This document shows positions 12,153 to 20,716 of a stretch of DNA of 64,000 bases, piece by piece. How positions within the stretch are numbered: the stretch's first letter is position 1; the number at the start of each line of letters is the position of its first letter. The notes beneath the pieces are model-generated. The model ran no database searches. It saw nothing but the letters and a program-made list of their open reading frames with translations, and was not told where the DNA came from. The position numbers and the translations under genes are program-made. The stretch lies in the NCBI RefSeq assembly GCF_029263155.1, contig NZ_JAJCYB010000074.1, positions 124,001 through 188,000 of the forward strand. The letters are read 5' to 3'. This DNA comes from Pseudonocardia sp. Lineage in GTDB: Bacteria > Actinomycetota > Actinomycetes > Mycobacteriales > Pseudonocardiaceae.

Positions 12153-13010
12153 ATGAGCGGCATGCGAATCGCCATGGCTCAGGTGGACGCCGTCCTCGGC
12201 GACGTGGAGGCCAACATCGCGCGGGCCGAACGGGCGATCGCGGAGGCCAACGACGAGGGCGCGGATCTCGTGGTGTTCCCGGAGCTGTCGCTGACCGGGT
12301 TCTCCATGGCCGACATCGCCGACGACGTGTCGATGCCGCTGGACGACGAGCGGCTCACCGGCCTGGCCGCGCAAGCCCGCGGCGGGCTGCTCGTCGGGTT
12401 CCCCGAGGCGCAGGCGCACGGCCTGCACACCTACAACAGCGCCGCCTACTTCGAGGGCGGGAAGCTGGTGCACGTCCACCGCAAGCTCTACCTGCCCAAC
12501 TACTCGATCTTCGAGGAGCGCAAGCACTTCCTTCCCGGCCAGACCTCGCGCGCCTACCCCGTGCAGGGCGGGCGGCACCGCGCGGCCACGCTGATCTGCA
12601 ACGACGCCTGGCAGCCCCAGCTCGCGTTCCTGTCCACCCAGGACGGCGCGATGATCATGCTGGTGCCGGCGGCCAGCGCGCAGAGCATGTTCCCCGACCA
12701 CTACGACTCCCGCGACTACTGGCAGGGCATCACCCGGTTCTACGGCCGGATGTACCAGCTCTACGTGGTGTTCGTGAACCGCGTGGGCGCCGAGGGCCAG
12801 CTGCGCTTCTGGGGCGGCTCGCACGTCGTCGACCCCTGGGGCGAGGTGATCGCCGAGGCGAAGGAGTTCGAGGAGCACCTGCTGACCATCGACATCGACG
12901 TCGCCGAGGTCCGGCGCAGGCGCCGCGGCATCCCGCTGGTCCGCGAGGCCCGCCTGGGGCTGCTGCGCCGCGAGATCGACCGGCTCCTCGAGGAGGGCGG
13001 CGACCTCTAG
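12153..13010 (+). CDS. Nitrilase-superfamily carbon-nitrogen hydrolase
   Basis: A 285-residue amidohydrolase with the full nitrilase triad: glutamate about residue 44 (FPELSLTG), lysine about 111 (RKLYLPN) and cysteine about 149 (LICNDAW). It resembles the stand-alone homologues of the amidase domain of NAD synthetase and N-carbamoyl-amine hydrolases; the substrate is not clear. The start is ATG 12153 or ATG 12162; neither has a good ribosome binding site. It is convergent with the lipoprotein gene, from which it is separated by only 7 bases. Confidence 0.85.
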   Translation: MSGMRIAMAQVDAVLGDVEANIARAERAIAEANDEGADLVVFPELSLTGFSMADIADDVSMPLDDERLTGLAAQARGGLLVGFPEAQAHGLHTYNSAAYFEGGKLVHVHRKLYLPNYSIFEERKHFLPGQTSRAYPVQGGRHRAATLICNDAWQPQLAFLSTQDGAMIMLVPAASAQSMFPDHYDSRDYWQGITRFYGRMYQLYVVFVNRVGAEGQLRFWGGSHVVDPWGEVIAEAKEFEEHLLTIDIDVAEVRRRRRGIPLVREARLGLLRREIDRLLEEGGDL

Positions 13011-13036
13011 TCCACCGTCAGGAATCCACCGTCAGG
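13011..13036. repeat. 14-bp tandem duplication at convergent stop codons
   Basis: TCCACCGTCAGGAA is followed at once by TCCACCGTCAGG. Removing one copy would make the leftward lipoprotein gene read through to a TAG that overlaps the nitrilase stop within CTAG. The duplication therefore changes the lipoprotein frame and gives it the present TGA. Confidence 0.6.
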
Positions 13037-13638
13037 GGCCCGACGAAGGTGCCGGGACGGGTGGCGCTGTCCTGACGCAGCACGGTGTCCCCCGACGTCC
13101 ACGGCACCGTCAGCTGCGCGGTGTCGCCGGGGGGCGTCGTCACGACCCGCGCCGGCACCCACTCCGTGGACCCCAGCGAGCCGACCGAGCCGGGCTCGTA
13201 GGTGAGGTAGGTCAGCGTCGCGGTGGCGCTCTCCCCGGGACGCAGCGTCTCCTCCGGGCGCTCGTCGGTGGCTCCCGGCCGCAGCACCTGGTAGGTCTCC
13301 CCGTTGGGGTCCGGGGGCCCCACCAGGTCGACGCCCGGCACGCCCCGGATCCCGCAGGGCTGCGCCGAGGAGTTGGTGTAGACGATCGGCACCGTGCGCT
13401 GCCCCTCGCCCGCAGGCTCACCCAGGCCGACCGTCAGGTCCGCCGCGGTGCAGCGCGCCTGCGCGGCCGGGGCGGAGGACGTCTCCGAGACGGGCGCCGG
13501 GCTCGTGGACGGGGGCGCCGAGGGGCTCGTGGACGGGGCCGGCGCCGGGTCCGGCGCGGCGGCGCAGCCTCCGGCGGCGACGACCAGCGCAAGCACCGCC
13601 ACGGCGCGGGCGGTCGAGCGGGAAGGAGAGATCATCAC
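13018..13638 (-). CDS. DUF4232-type lipoprotein
   Basis: A 206-residue exported protein. A signal peptide ends in VVAAGGC, where the cysteine would be lipidated. A proline/serine/threonine-rich linker covers residues 28-60, then a beta-sandwich domain begins with RCTAADL and ends near LTVPW, the pattern of DUF4232. Function unknown; it is presumably anchored outside the membrane. Start ATG 13638 follows GGAAGGAGAG. The C terminus was altered by a small tandem duplication (see 13011). It lies downstream of asnB on the same strand. Confidence 0.78.
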   Translation of the reverse strand: MMISPSRSTARAVAVLALVVAAGGCAAAPDPAPAPSTSPSAPPSTSPAPVSETSSAPAAQARCTAADLTVGLGEPAGEGQRTVPIVYTNSSAQPCGIRGVPGVDLVGPPDPNGETYQVLRPGATDERPEETLRPGESATATLTYLTYEPGSVGSLGSTEWVPARVVTTPPGDTAQLTVPWTSGDTVLRQDSATRPGTFVGPLTVDS

Positions 13639-13716
13639 ATCCCGATCATCCCGGGCGGGTCACCCGCCGGGCACGCGGGGCCCGCGAGCGGCCGGGCCGC
13701 CCCCGGTGCCCGCGGG

Positions 13717-15255
13717 CTACGCGGTGGCGAACGGCTCCAGCGTCGCGTCCGCCCGGATCCCGGCGAACTCCCGGTTCCAGATCGCGAAGTACATGACCTC
13801 CTCGTCGCTGCGCAGCGGCCAGCAGTGGGCCGGGGCCTCCGGCGCCCGGCCGGCGTCGGTGCCGGCCACGCGCTGCGCGGCGAGCGCGGCCAGCACCGTG
13901 CCCGCGCCCGAGCCGTCGCCGAACTGCTCCTTGCCCCGCCACAGCAGGTCCTCGGGCAGCCAGCCGGTGAACGCCTCGCGCAGCAGCGCCTTCTCCGGGC
14001 GGGCGCCGGACGCCGTCGTGCACTGCTTCCACTCCGGCGGCAGCGCGAGTGCGGTGCGCACGAGCGCCGCGTCGAGGAACGGCTCGCGCGCCTCCAGGCC
14101 GTAGAACATGGTGGTGCGGTCGCAGCGCTGCAGGTTGAGGCCGTGCAACTGCTCGAGGCTGCGCACCAGCTCGGCGTGCAGCGCGTCCGGGTCGGCGAAC
14201 TCGTCGGTGTGCACGTAGGAGTACCCGGCGAACAGCTCGTCGGCGCCCTCCCCGGTGAGCACCACCTTCACCTTCCGTGACGCCTCGCGCGCCAGCAGCA
14301 GGTTCGGCACGGCGCTGCGGACCAGCGCCGGGTCGAAGTGCTCGATGACGGTGACGGCCTCGTCGAGCGCCTCGGCGATGGCGTCGGCGGTGACCTCGAT
14401 CTCGTGGTGGTCGCTGCCGACGTGGCGGGCGACGCGGGCCGCCGCGACGAGGTCGGCGCTGCCCGGGGTGCCGACGGCGAAGGTCGGCAGGACCTCCCCG
14501 CGCTCGTGCGCCTCACGGGCGGCGATGGCCGCGACCAGCGCCGAGTCCAGGCCGCCGGACAGGAACACCCCGACGCCGACGTCGCTCATCATCCGTCGCC
14601 GCACCGCGGCAACCACGGCGTCGCGGACCTCGTCGAGCACGACGTTGTCCCACGTCTCGTACCGTGCCCGGCGCGCGGGCCGGACCTCGACGGGCACCGC
14701 GTCGGCGAAGCGCACGACGCCCGCGCCGGGTGTCCACAGCGAGCCGGGCGGGAACGCCTGCACGCGTGGCCGGTCGACCTCGTCGAAGGCCCGCAGCTCG
14801 CTGGCGAACACCGTGACGTCACCGTCGTCGACCCAGTACAGCGGCTTGACACCCATCGGGTCGCGCGCGACCAGGCCACCGCCGTCGGCGGTGACCATGG
14901 CGATCGCGAACATCCCGTTCAGCGTGGCCACGGCCGCGGGCCCGCCGCGCATCACCGCGTGCAGCGCGGCCTCGGTGTCCGACTTCGACATCAGCACCCC
15001 GTCGGGCAGCCGCGAGGTGAGCCGCTCGTGGTTGTAGATCTCACCGTTGCCGACGATCCACACCGTCTCGTCGAGGTCGGACAGCGGCTGGTGCCCGCCG
15101 CTGACGTCGATGATCGAGAGCCGCTGGTGCCCGAGCCACGCCCCGTCGACCTTGTGGACCCCGGTGTCGTCGGGTCCGCGGTGCGCGATCCGCGCGAGCA
15201 TCCGCTCGCACCTGTCAGGGTCGATGTTGCCGTAGGCGGCCACGATCCCGCACAC
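13717..15255 (-). CDS. asnB: Asparagine synthase (glutamine-hydrolysing)
   Basis: Makes asparagine from aspartate, glutamine and ATP. The 512-residue protein starts GTG (read Met) followed by the catalytic Cys of the N-terminal glutaminase domain (MCGIVAAYG), with HRGPDD, RLSIIDVSGGHQPL and GNGEIYNH. The synthetase domain has the pyrophosphate loop FLSGGLDS near residue 235 and GEGADELFAGY. The ribosome binding site is AAGGTGGGA. Length and motifs are complete. It sits between the lipoprotein gene and the CHAT gene on the same strand, and nothing suggests it belongs to the protease module. Confidence 0.94.
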   Translation of the reverse strand: MCGIVAAYGNIDPDRCERMLARIAHRGPDDTGVHKVDGAWLGHQRLSIIDVSGGHQPLSDLDETVWIVGNGEIYNHERLTSRLPDGVLMSKSDTEAALHAVMRGGPAAVATLNGMFAIAMVTADGGGLVARDPMGVKPLYWVDDGDVTVFASELRAFDEVDRPRVQAFPPGSLWTPGAGVVRFADAVPVEVRPARRARYETWDNVVLDEVRDAVVAAVRRRMMSDVGVGVFLSGGLDSALVAAIAAREAHERGEVLPTFAVGTPGSADLVAAARVARHVGSDHHEIEVTADAIAEALDEAVTVIEHFDPALVRSAVPNLLLAREASRKVKVVLTGEGADELFAGYSYVHTDEFADPDALHAELVRSLEQLHGLNLQRCDRTTMFYGLEAREPFLDAALVRTALALPPEWKQCTTASGARPEKALLREAFTGWLPEDLLWRGKEQFGDGSGAGTVLAALAAQRVAGTDAGRAPEAPAHCWPLRSDEEVMYFAIWNREFAGIRADATLEPFATA

Positions 15256-15366
15256 GATGTCCCACCTTCTCCCGCGCCTGGCGTCGACCGCGGGAATCCC
15301 AGCATGTCACGCGACACGGCGCGCTCGTCGAGCGTGCGATGCCGCCTTCCCCGCCACGGCGGCACG

Positions 15367-18045
15367 TCAGGCCCCACCGTAGGCCGTGAACCCGCACCAG
15401 TTGACGAACCCGCGCGGGTCCGAGGTGTCCAGGGCGGCGCGGGCCCGGTGCAGCGCATCGGTCATCCGGAGCCCGTCGGCGAGCCCCCGGTGCAGGTGGG
15501 CGGCCAGCGCGATCGACTCCGAGTCACCCACCGGAACGATGCTCGCGACCAGGCCCGCCGTGCCGCGCGACAGCAGGGCGCCGACGAAGCCGAGCACCTC
15601 GTCCCCCGCATAGCTGGTGTCCGCCGCGGAGTCGCAGGACGCGAGCACCATCCGGGCGGGCGCGATGCCGCGCAGGTCGAGCTCGTGCAGCGTCAGGGGC
15701 CCGTCCGCCATCTGCAACGACGAGAAGATCGGGTTGTCCGACCGGAGCACGCCGTGGCAGGCCAGGTGCACCAGCCCGGCGCCGGACATGGCCTCCAGCA
15801 CGGACGCGGTCGTCGCCGCCGACCCGGTGTGCACGACCGCTCCGGTGTGGCAGGCCGCCACCGCGGCCGCCTCCGGCTCCGCACCGGGCAGATCGGGACC
15901 GGCGACGACGAGCACCGACGCGGGCGCGCCGCGGCGTCGCCGGGTGGCCGCCCACAGGGACGCGGACGGGGCCACGCCCACCGGCCCGTCGTGCAGGGCG
16001 GACCACGGGACCCGGTGGGTGTCGCTGGTCGGTATCACCACCAGGGGCACGTCCGGGTCCAGGCCGAGCGGCCCGACGGCGAGCCGCCGCAGCGTGGCCA
16101 GCGCGTGCTCGGCGCTCGCGCGGGCACCCTCCAGCGCTGCGGGACGGCCCGGTCTGGTCAACCGGCGCAGCGCGAACAGCAGGGAGTCCGACTCGAACCG
16201 CAGCGGCGCCAGCGGGCCCAGCTCGACGACCCGGGTCCGGGTCCGGTCCACGACGAGAGCGAGCAGGTCCGCGCCGTGGCGCACGTAGGAGACGAGGACG
16301 CGGTCCTCGAGCAGGTCCCGCACCGCGGAGGCCGGGACCACCGCCCCCGGCGTGCCGGGCGAGGCCCGGCGGCTCCAGGTGGCCCGCCGGATACGGGCCT
16401 CCCCCGCCGCCTGCCGCGCGAGCAGCGCCGCCGGTTCCACGCCGGTCCCGCGGCGGGCCTCGGCCAGCTCCGCGCGCAGCGCCGCGAGCGCCGCCCGTTC
16501 CTCGATCACGGCGTCGGGCGCCGGCGGATCGGCCACGAGCAGCGCCGCGGCGCGGGTGCGCTCGGTCCAGTCGAACGTCCGGGCCGGGCGTCGTGACCGC
16601 AGCAGGACGCCCAGCCCCAGCCGGCCCAGCTCCACACCGTGTCCCGACGCGAGCGCGCGCAGCTCCATCGACGGGAGCGCCGCGCGATGTGCGGCCAGGT
16701 CGTCGAGGCCGGCCCGGCAGTGGGCGAGGACCCCCGCGCCGTCGTCCGCCGCGGCCGCTGCGAGACCCGCGGCCAGGCGGCCCTGGAGCCGCAGGAGCAC
16801 CGGGCCCTCACGGGACCGGTCGTACGCGGACATCCACCGCCTGCGGGCGGTCCCGGAGCGGCCCGCCGCGGACGCGACCCGTCCGGCGACGATGTCGGCC
16901 GCGACCGCGCCGGCCACCATCCCCGATCTGCCCAGGGTGTCCGCGGCCCGGCAGATCCGTCCCACGTCCTGGGCCTGCGACCGCGCGGACTGCCGGCCCG
17001 CCTCGACCGAGACGACGGTGGCCAGCGCGACCCACCCGTTCCGGCGCTGGCTGCGGAACTGACCGATCGCGCGGTCCGCCTCGGCCCGGGCCTGCTCGGC
17101 GTCACCGGCGTGCAGGACGACCTCGGCGAGCCGCAGCCGGGCCTCGGCCGCGATCAGCGGCACGTCGTTGAGCTCGAGCGCGTCCGCCGCGCGGCGGCCG
17201 AGCTCGGCCGCCTCGGGGAGGGCCCGCAGCGCGAGGAGCGTCTCGGTGTGCTCGGCGTAGAACTCCCCCAGCGGCAGCCCGGCGGCGGTGAGCAGCTGGA
17301 CGGCCTCGTCGAACTGGCGCAGCGCCTCGGAGAGCCGGCCCGACTGGGCCAGCACCACCCCCCGGTTGTGCGCCACGAAGCCCACGAACGCGGGCCCGAC
17401 CTCGCGGGCCAGCGCCGCGGCCAGGTCGATGTGTTCCAGGGCTCGGTCGAACTCGCCCGACAACGACTCGGCCAGCGCCAGGTTGTTGGCGGCCCGCGTG
17501 CGGACGTCGACCGGGGCCGCCGGGGCGGACAGGATCTCCCGCAGGATCTCCGCGCCGGACGCGACGTGCCCGACGTTGCAGAGCAGGACGGCTCGCTTGA
17601 GCTGCAGATCCGGGGAGTCGGCCGCGGTGACCAGCTCGCCCGCGCGGTGCAGGTCCCGGCGCGCCGCCGTCGTCTTCCCCAGCTCCAGGTTCACCGCCGC
17701 CCGGGTCGTCAGCACCTCACCGAGCCGGTGCGGCAGCCCGCCGCGGCGGGCCAACCGACTCGCCTCCATCAGCAGGCGCAGGGCGGCGACGTTGCGCTGC
17801 TGTGCGCGCTCGGACCACGCGACCGCGCGGAGGGCCACGACCAGGGCCTCCACCGCCCCGGCGCGCCGGGCTTCCCGGACCACCGAGCGCGCCTCGGTCT
17901 CGAACCCGGCCGGATCACCCACGACGCCGTCGTGGGCGGCGATTGCCCGTATCAGCAGTGCACCGTCTGGGCTCTCGTCATCGGCGCCGGTCACCGGGAG
18001 GATTCTGCCCACGACGGCTCGGCGCGTCGAGGAGAGGAAACCCAT
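15367..18045 (-). CDS. TPR-CHAT caspase-like peptidase
   Basis: An 892-residue protein. Residues about 40-500 are alpha-helical tetratricopeptide-like repeats (e.g. ALRQFDEAVQLL, EHIDLAAALARE), and residues about 600-890 form a CHAT domain, the caspase-like cysteine peptidase fold. The predicted dyad is His 764 in LACHG and Cys 804 in LASCDS. No signal peptide, so cytosolic. CHAT peptidases with TPR scaffolds are used in bacterial conflict and cell-death systems. The ATG 18045 overlaps, in CCATGG, the ATG of the divergent S8 protease gene; a later start is possible. Its cleavage target is unknown. Confidence 0.85.
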   Translation of the reverse strand: MGFLSSTRRAVVGRILPVTGADDESPDGALLIRAIAAHDGVVGDPAGFETEARSVVREARRAGAVEALVVALRAVAWSERAQQRNVAALRLLMEASRLARRGGLPHRLGEVLTTRAAVNLELGKTTAARRDLHRAGELVTAADSPDLQLKRAVLLCNVGHVASGAEILREILSAPAAPVDVRTRAANNLALAESLSGEFDRALEHIDLAAALAREVGPAFVGFVAHNRGVVLAQSGRLSEALRQFDEAVQLLTAAGLPLGEFYAEHTETLLALRALPEAAELGRRAADALELNDVPLIAAEARLRLAEVVLHAGDAEQARAEADRAIGQFRSQRRNGWVALATVVSVEAGRQSARSQAQDVGRICRAADTLGRSGMVAGAVAADIVAGRVASAAGRSGTARRRWMSAYDRSREGPVLLRLQGRLAAGLAAAAADDGAGVLAHCRAGLDDLAAHRAALPSMELRALASGHGVELGRLGLGVLLRSRRPARTFDWTERTRAAALLVADPPAPDAVIEERAALAALRAELAEARRGTGVEPAALLARQAAGEARIRRATWSRRASPGTPGAVVPASAVRDLLEDRVLVSYVRHGADLLALVVDRTRTRVVELGPLAPLRFESDSLLFALRRLTRPGRPAALEGARASAEHALATLRRLAVGPLGLDPDVPLVVIPTSDTHRVPWSALHDGPVGVAPSASLWAATRRRRGAPASVLVVAGPDLPGAEPEAAAVAACHTGAVVHTGSAATTASVLEAMSGAGLVHLACHGVLRSDNPIFSSLQMADGPLTLHELDLRGIAPARMVLASCDSAADTSYAGDEVLGFVGALLSRGTAGLVASIVPVGDSESIALAAHLHRGLADGLRMTDALHRARAALDTSDPRGFVNWCGFTAYGGA

Positions 18046-19399
18046 GGCGACACCCCCGAAGATGCCCTTCCCGACCCACGACTACCCGGACGAACGGACC
18101 CGCGAGCAGCGGCAGCGCGAGCGCCGCGAGGTGGTCAAGCAGGCGGCGAGCCTGCTGCGTCTGGCGACCGACGACGCCGAACGGCGGCGGATCGTCGGAC
18201 GTATCCGCGAGCGGCGCGCAGGCGCACCGCGGTCGGTGCAGGTCGAGCTCGTGCCCCGGGCCGACGGACCCGATCTCGTGGCCGCGTCCGGGCGGCTCCT
18301 GATCCGGGAGCGTGACCTGGCGGCCAACCGGGAGGTGCTGCGGCGGCTGGGCATCACCGAGGCCGGGCGGACCGGCAACGTCACCCTGCTCGACGTCCCG
18401 GCGGGAGCGGCTCCCGACGGCATCGCCGCACTCGCCGCGCGGATCCGCAAGGACGGGGCGCCGGTCTCGGTCGACCATGTCGCACCGCTCGGTGCCTGGA
18501 TGAAGGGTGAGGGCGGCCCCGAGCCGACGACGGGCGCCCGGCGCTTCCCGGCCGTCGAGTTCCCACAGAAGTCCCCGCCACCCGCGATCGCCGTCCTCGA
18601 CAGCGGGATCAGCAACGCCGGCCGCACGGACGGCTACCTCGGGGCGAACATCGCTCCCGCCGATGTCGACCCGCTCGACATCTTCCCGACCCTCGGCCTG
18701 CTCGACGCCGACGCCGGCCACGGGTCGTCCGTGGTGGGCATCGTCCAGCAGGTCGTGCCGCCCGCCGCGATCGGCAGCTACCGCGTGGCCGACAGCGACG
18801 GGATCACGACCTCGTTCGACGTCGCGGACAAGATGCGCCTGGCGGTGCGGCAGGGAGCGATGATCCTGAACCTGTCGCTGGGCACGGCGACCGAGGACGG
18901 GAACCCGCCGATCGCGCTGCAGGACGTGGTCGACGAGCTCCTGCAGGACAACCCGGAGGTCCTGATCGTGTGCGCGGCGGGCAACGACGCCTCGACCACG
19001 AAGGTGTGGCCCGCGGCGTTCGCCGAGACCCACCCCAACGTCGTCGCCGTCGCCGCGCTCGACGCCGCGGGCGCTCCCGCGCCGTGGTCCAGCCACGGTC
19101 GGTGGGTGACCTGCTCCACGATCGGCGAGGGCGTCGCGTCCACCTACGTCGTGGGCACCGAGGACGGGCCACTCATCGGCGACCCCACGCCCGACACGTT
19201 CCATCCGCCCAACCCGTGGGCGGTCTGGAGCGGGACGTCGTTCGCCGCGCCGCAGATCGCCGGGGCGGTCGCCCGGATCTGCAGCCAGAACGTGGGGGTC
19301 GGGCCGCGCCAGGCGCTCAAGCTGCTCGAGGCGGACGCGACGCCGGCCGCGGCCGGCTCGCCGTACGGGTGGACGGTCGAGATCCTGCCGGGAACCTGA
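18044..19399 (+). CDS. Cytosolic S8 (subtilisin-like) serine protease
   Basis: A 451-residue subtilase with complete catalytic residues: Asp 186 (AVLDSGIS), His 226 (AGHGSSVVG), oxyanion Asn 314 (CAAGND) and Ser 399 (SGTSFAAPQ). The N terminus is highly charged (RTREQRQRERRE) with no signal peptide, so it should act inside the cell, unlike most subtilases. Residues 60-160 may be a propeptide-like or regulatory domain. It has a strong ribosome binding site (GAGGAGAGG), which lies inside the divergent CHAT gene. Partner role with the CHAT peptidase is inferred from the shared start site. Confidence 0.88.
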   Translation: MATPPKMPFPTHDYPDERTREQRQRERREVVKQAASLLRLATDDAERRRIVGRIRERRAGAPRSVQVELVPRADGPDLVAASGRLLIRERDLAANREVLRRLGITEAGRTGNVTLLDVPAGAAPDGIAALAARIRKDGAPVSVDHVAPLGAWMKGEGGPEPTTGARRFPAVEFPQKSPPPAIAVLDSGISNAGRTDGYLGANIAPADVDPLDIFPTLGLLDADAGHGSSVVGIVQQVVPPAAIGSYRVADSDGITTSFDVADKMRLAVRQGAMILNLSLGTATEDGNPPIALQDVVDELLQDNPEVLIVCAAGNDASTTKVWPAAFAETHPNVVAVAALDAAGAPAPWSSHGRWVTCSTIGEGVASTYVVGTEDGPLIGDPTPDTFHPPNPWAVWSGTSFAAPQIAGAVARICSQNVGVGPRQALKLLEADATPAAAGSPYGWTVEILPGT

Positions 19400-19466
19400 C
19401 CGGACCCGGACCCGGACGCGGTATCGGCATCCCGGCAGGCTGCCGGTACCGCGACCGGCCGCCGCG

Positions 19467-19937
19467 TCACATCGCGGCGGAGGCGGTCTCCACGACGGTC
19501 CCGTCGGCGAGGCGACAGCGCAGCCATACCCGGGCGGTGCCGGAGGGGACCGGCACGGCGAACCGGCCCAGATCGTCGGCGACGGAGCTACCCACGACGG
19601 TCTCCGCACTGCGCAGCTCCAGCTCAGCGGCCTGGGCCGGGATCAGCTGCCCGAGCAACCGCCGCCCGGACGGCGTGGCGTCGAGTTCCACCTCGACCGT
19701 GAGGCCGTCGGACTCGAACGTGAGGATCCGGGGCTGCGCCGCCGCGCGGACCGCGACCGCGACGTCGTCGAGCAGGGAGTCGTAGGTCAGGGCGGCGATC
19801 TCGGCATCCACGGTGCGCCAGGTGAAGACCTCCCGGGCGGCGTCGAGCACCTCGGGGGGCGGCTCGTTCCGCCCGCGCAGCAGGGCGGCCAGCTCGTCGA
19901 GCAGGGCGCGGTCCCCGAACTCGGGATCGGCGTTCAT
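19467..19937 (-). CDS. Beta-rich protein downstream of the sigma factor, unknown function
   Basis: A 156-residue protein with an N-terminal helical part (about residues 8-60: PPPEVLDAAREVFTWRTVDAEI) and a C-terminal beta-rich part (VEVELDATPSG, ELELRSAETVV, GTARVWLRCRLADG). It has no membrane segment and no zinc-finger anti-sigma motif. I have seen similar proteins next to ECF sigma and CHAT genes in actinobacteria, but I have no named domain for it. The sigma gene ends TGA, then one base, then this ATG, so the two are tightly coupled. It may regulate the sigma factor. Confidence 0.72.
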   Translation of the reverse strand: MNADPEFGDRALLDELAALLRGRNEPPPEVLDAAREVFTWRTVDAEIAALTYDSLLDDVAVAVRAAAQPRILTFESDGLTVEVELDATPSGRRLLGQLIPAQAAELELRSAETVVGSSVADDLGRFAVPVPSGTARVWLRCRLADGTVVETASAAM

Positions 19938-19938
19938 C

Positions 19939-20520
19939 TCAGCACTCCGCCGCGCTCGTCGTCCCGCCGGCCGCGAGCAGCCGTCGCAGCCGCTCCAGGC
20001 AGCGGGCGCGGGTGGGGCCGATGCTGCCGATGGGCATGTCCAGTGCCTGCGCGACCTCCGCGTAGGGCGGCCCGACGACGATCACCATGTGCAGCAGCAC
20101 CCGGCAGTTCTCGGGGAGCGCGGCGAACGCGTGCCAGAGCCTGCGGTCGCGGTCGCGGTCCATCGTCAGCGACTCCGGCGTGGGCGCGTGGCCGACGGCA
20201 TCGAGGTCCAGCCGGGACTCGTCGTCGGTCGGGAACTCGCGTCCCCGCAGGCGCAGCAGCCGCAGCGACTCGCGGCGCGCCGTGGTGGCCAGCCAGCCGC
20301 CGAGGCGCTCGGGCTGGGAGATCCGGTCCAGGTTCTCCACCAGCCGCAACCACGTGGTCTGCGAGACCTCCGCGGAGTCCGCCGGACCCAACCGGTGAGC
20401 GGCGGCGATGGACCACACCAGCCGGCCGAAGCTCGTCACCAGCCCGTCCCACGCGTCCTTGTCGCCGGCTGCGGCCCGCCGCACGGTGTCCGCCACTTCG
20501 GTCGGTTCCACTCGCCCCAT
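19939..20520 (-). CDS. ECF-type RNA polymerase sigma factor
   Basis: A 193-residue sigma-70 family protein with region 2 (DAWDGLVTSFGRLVWSIA ... VSQTTWLRLVENL) and region 4 (LPENCRVLLHM ... YAEVAQALDMPIGSIGPTRARCLERLRRLL). It lacks regions 1 and 3, as ECF sigmas do. The start is uncertain: ATG 20520 has a poor ribosome binding site, while an ATG at 20584 with a strong one is in another frame. It is coupled to the 156-residue protein gene and convergent with the S8 gene. It is likely to direct transcription of its own module. Confidence 0.82.
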   Translation of the reverse strand: MGRVEPTEVADTVRRAAAGDKDAWDGLVTSFGRLVWSIAAAHRLGPADSAEVSQTTWLRLVENLDRISQPERLGGWLATTARRESLRLLRLRGREFPTDDESRLDLDAVGHAPTPESLTMDRDRDRRLWHAFAALPENCRVLLHMVIVVGPPYAEVAQALDMPIGSIGPTRARCLERLRRLLAAGGTTSAAEC

Positions 20521-20663
20521 CCATGGTCCGCCACGCCCGCGGGTCTCGCGGAGCGCTGACGGTAACCCAGACGTCGCTGTCCATGTCCCACCCTTCCTCG
20601 GTGTCCTGTACGAGCGACCACGAGGCCCGGAGATACCGCGCGTCCGGGTGAGCACCACCACGG

Positions 20664-20702
20664 CGAACGGGGGATCACCGACGCTCGGTGATCCCCCGTT
20701 CG
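20664..20702. terminator. Perfect 18-bp stem-loop
   Basis: Eighteen bases starting CGAACGGGGGATC at 20664 pair without mismatch with those ending GATCCCCCGTTCG at 20702 around a 3-base loop (CGC). It lies just after the haemoglobin stop codon and before the sigma gene. No T-run on either side. Confidence 0.7.
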
Positions 20703-20716
20703 GCGACCGGTGGACG

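Noticed and set aside
14338..16596. 752-residue plus-strand frame antisense to asnB and the CHAT gene
   Set aside because: Low-complexity composition of a GC-rich antisense frame; it spans two real genes and their gap.
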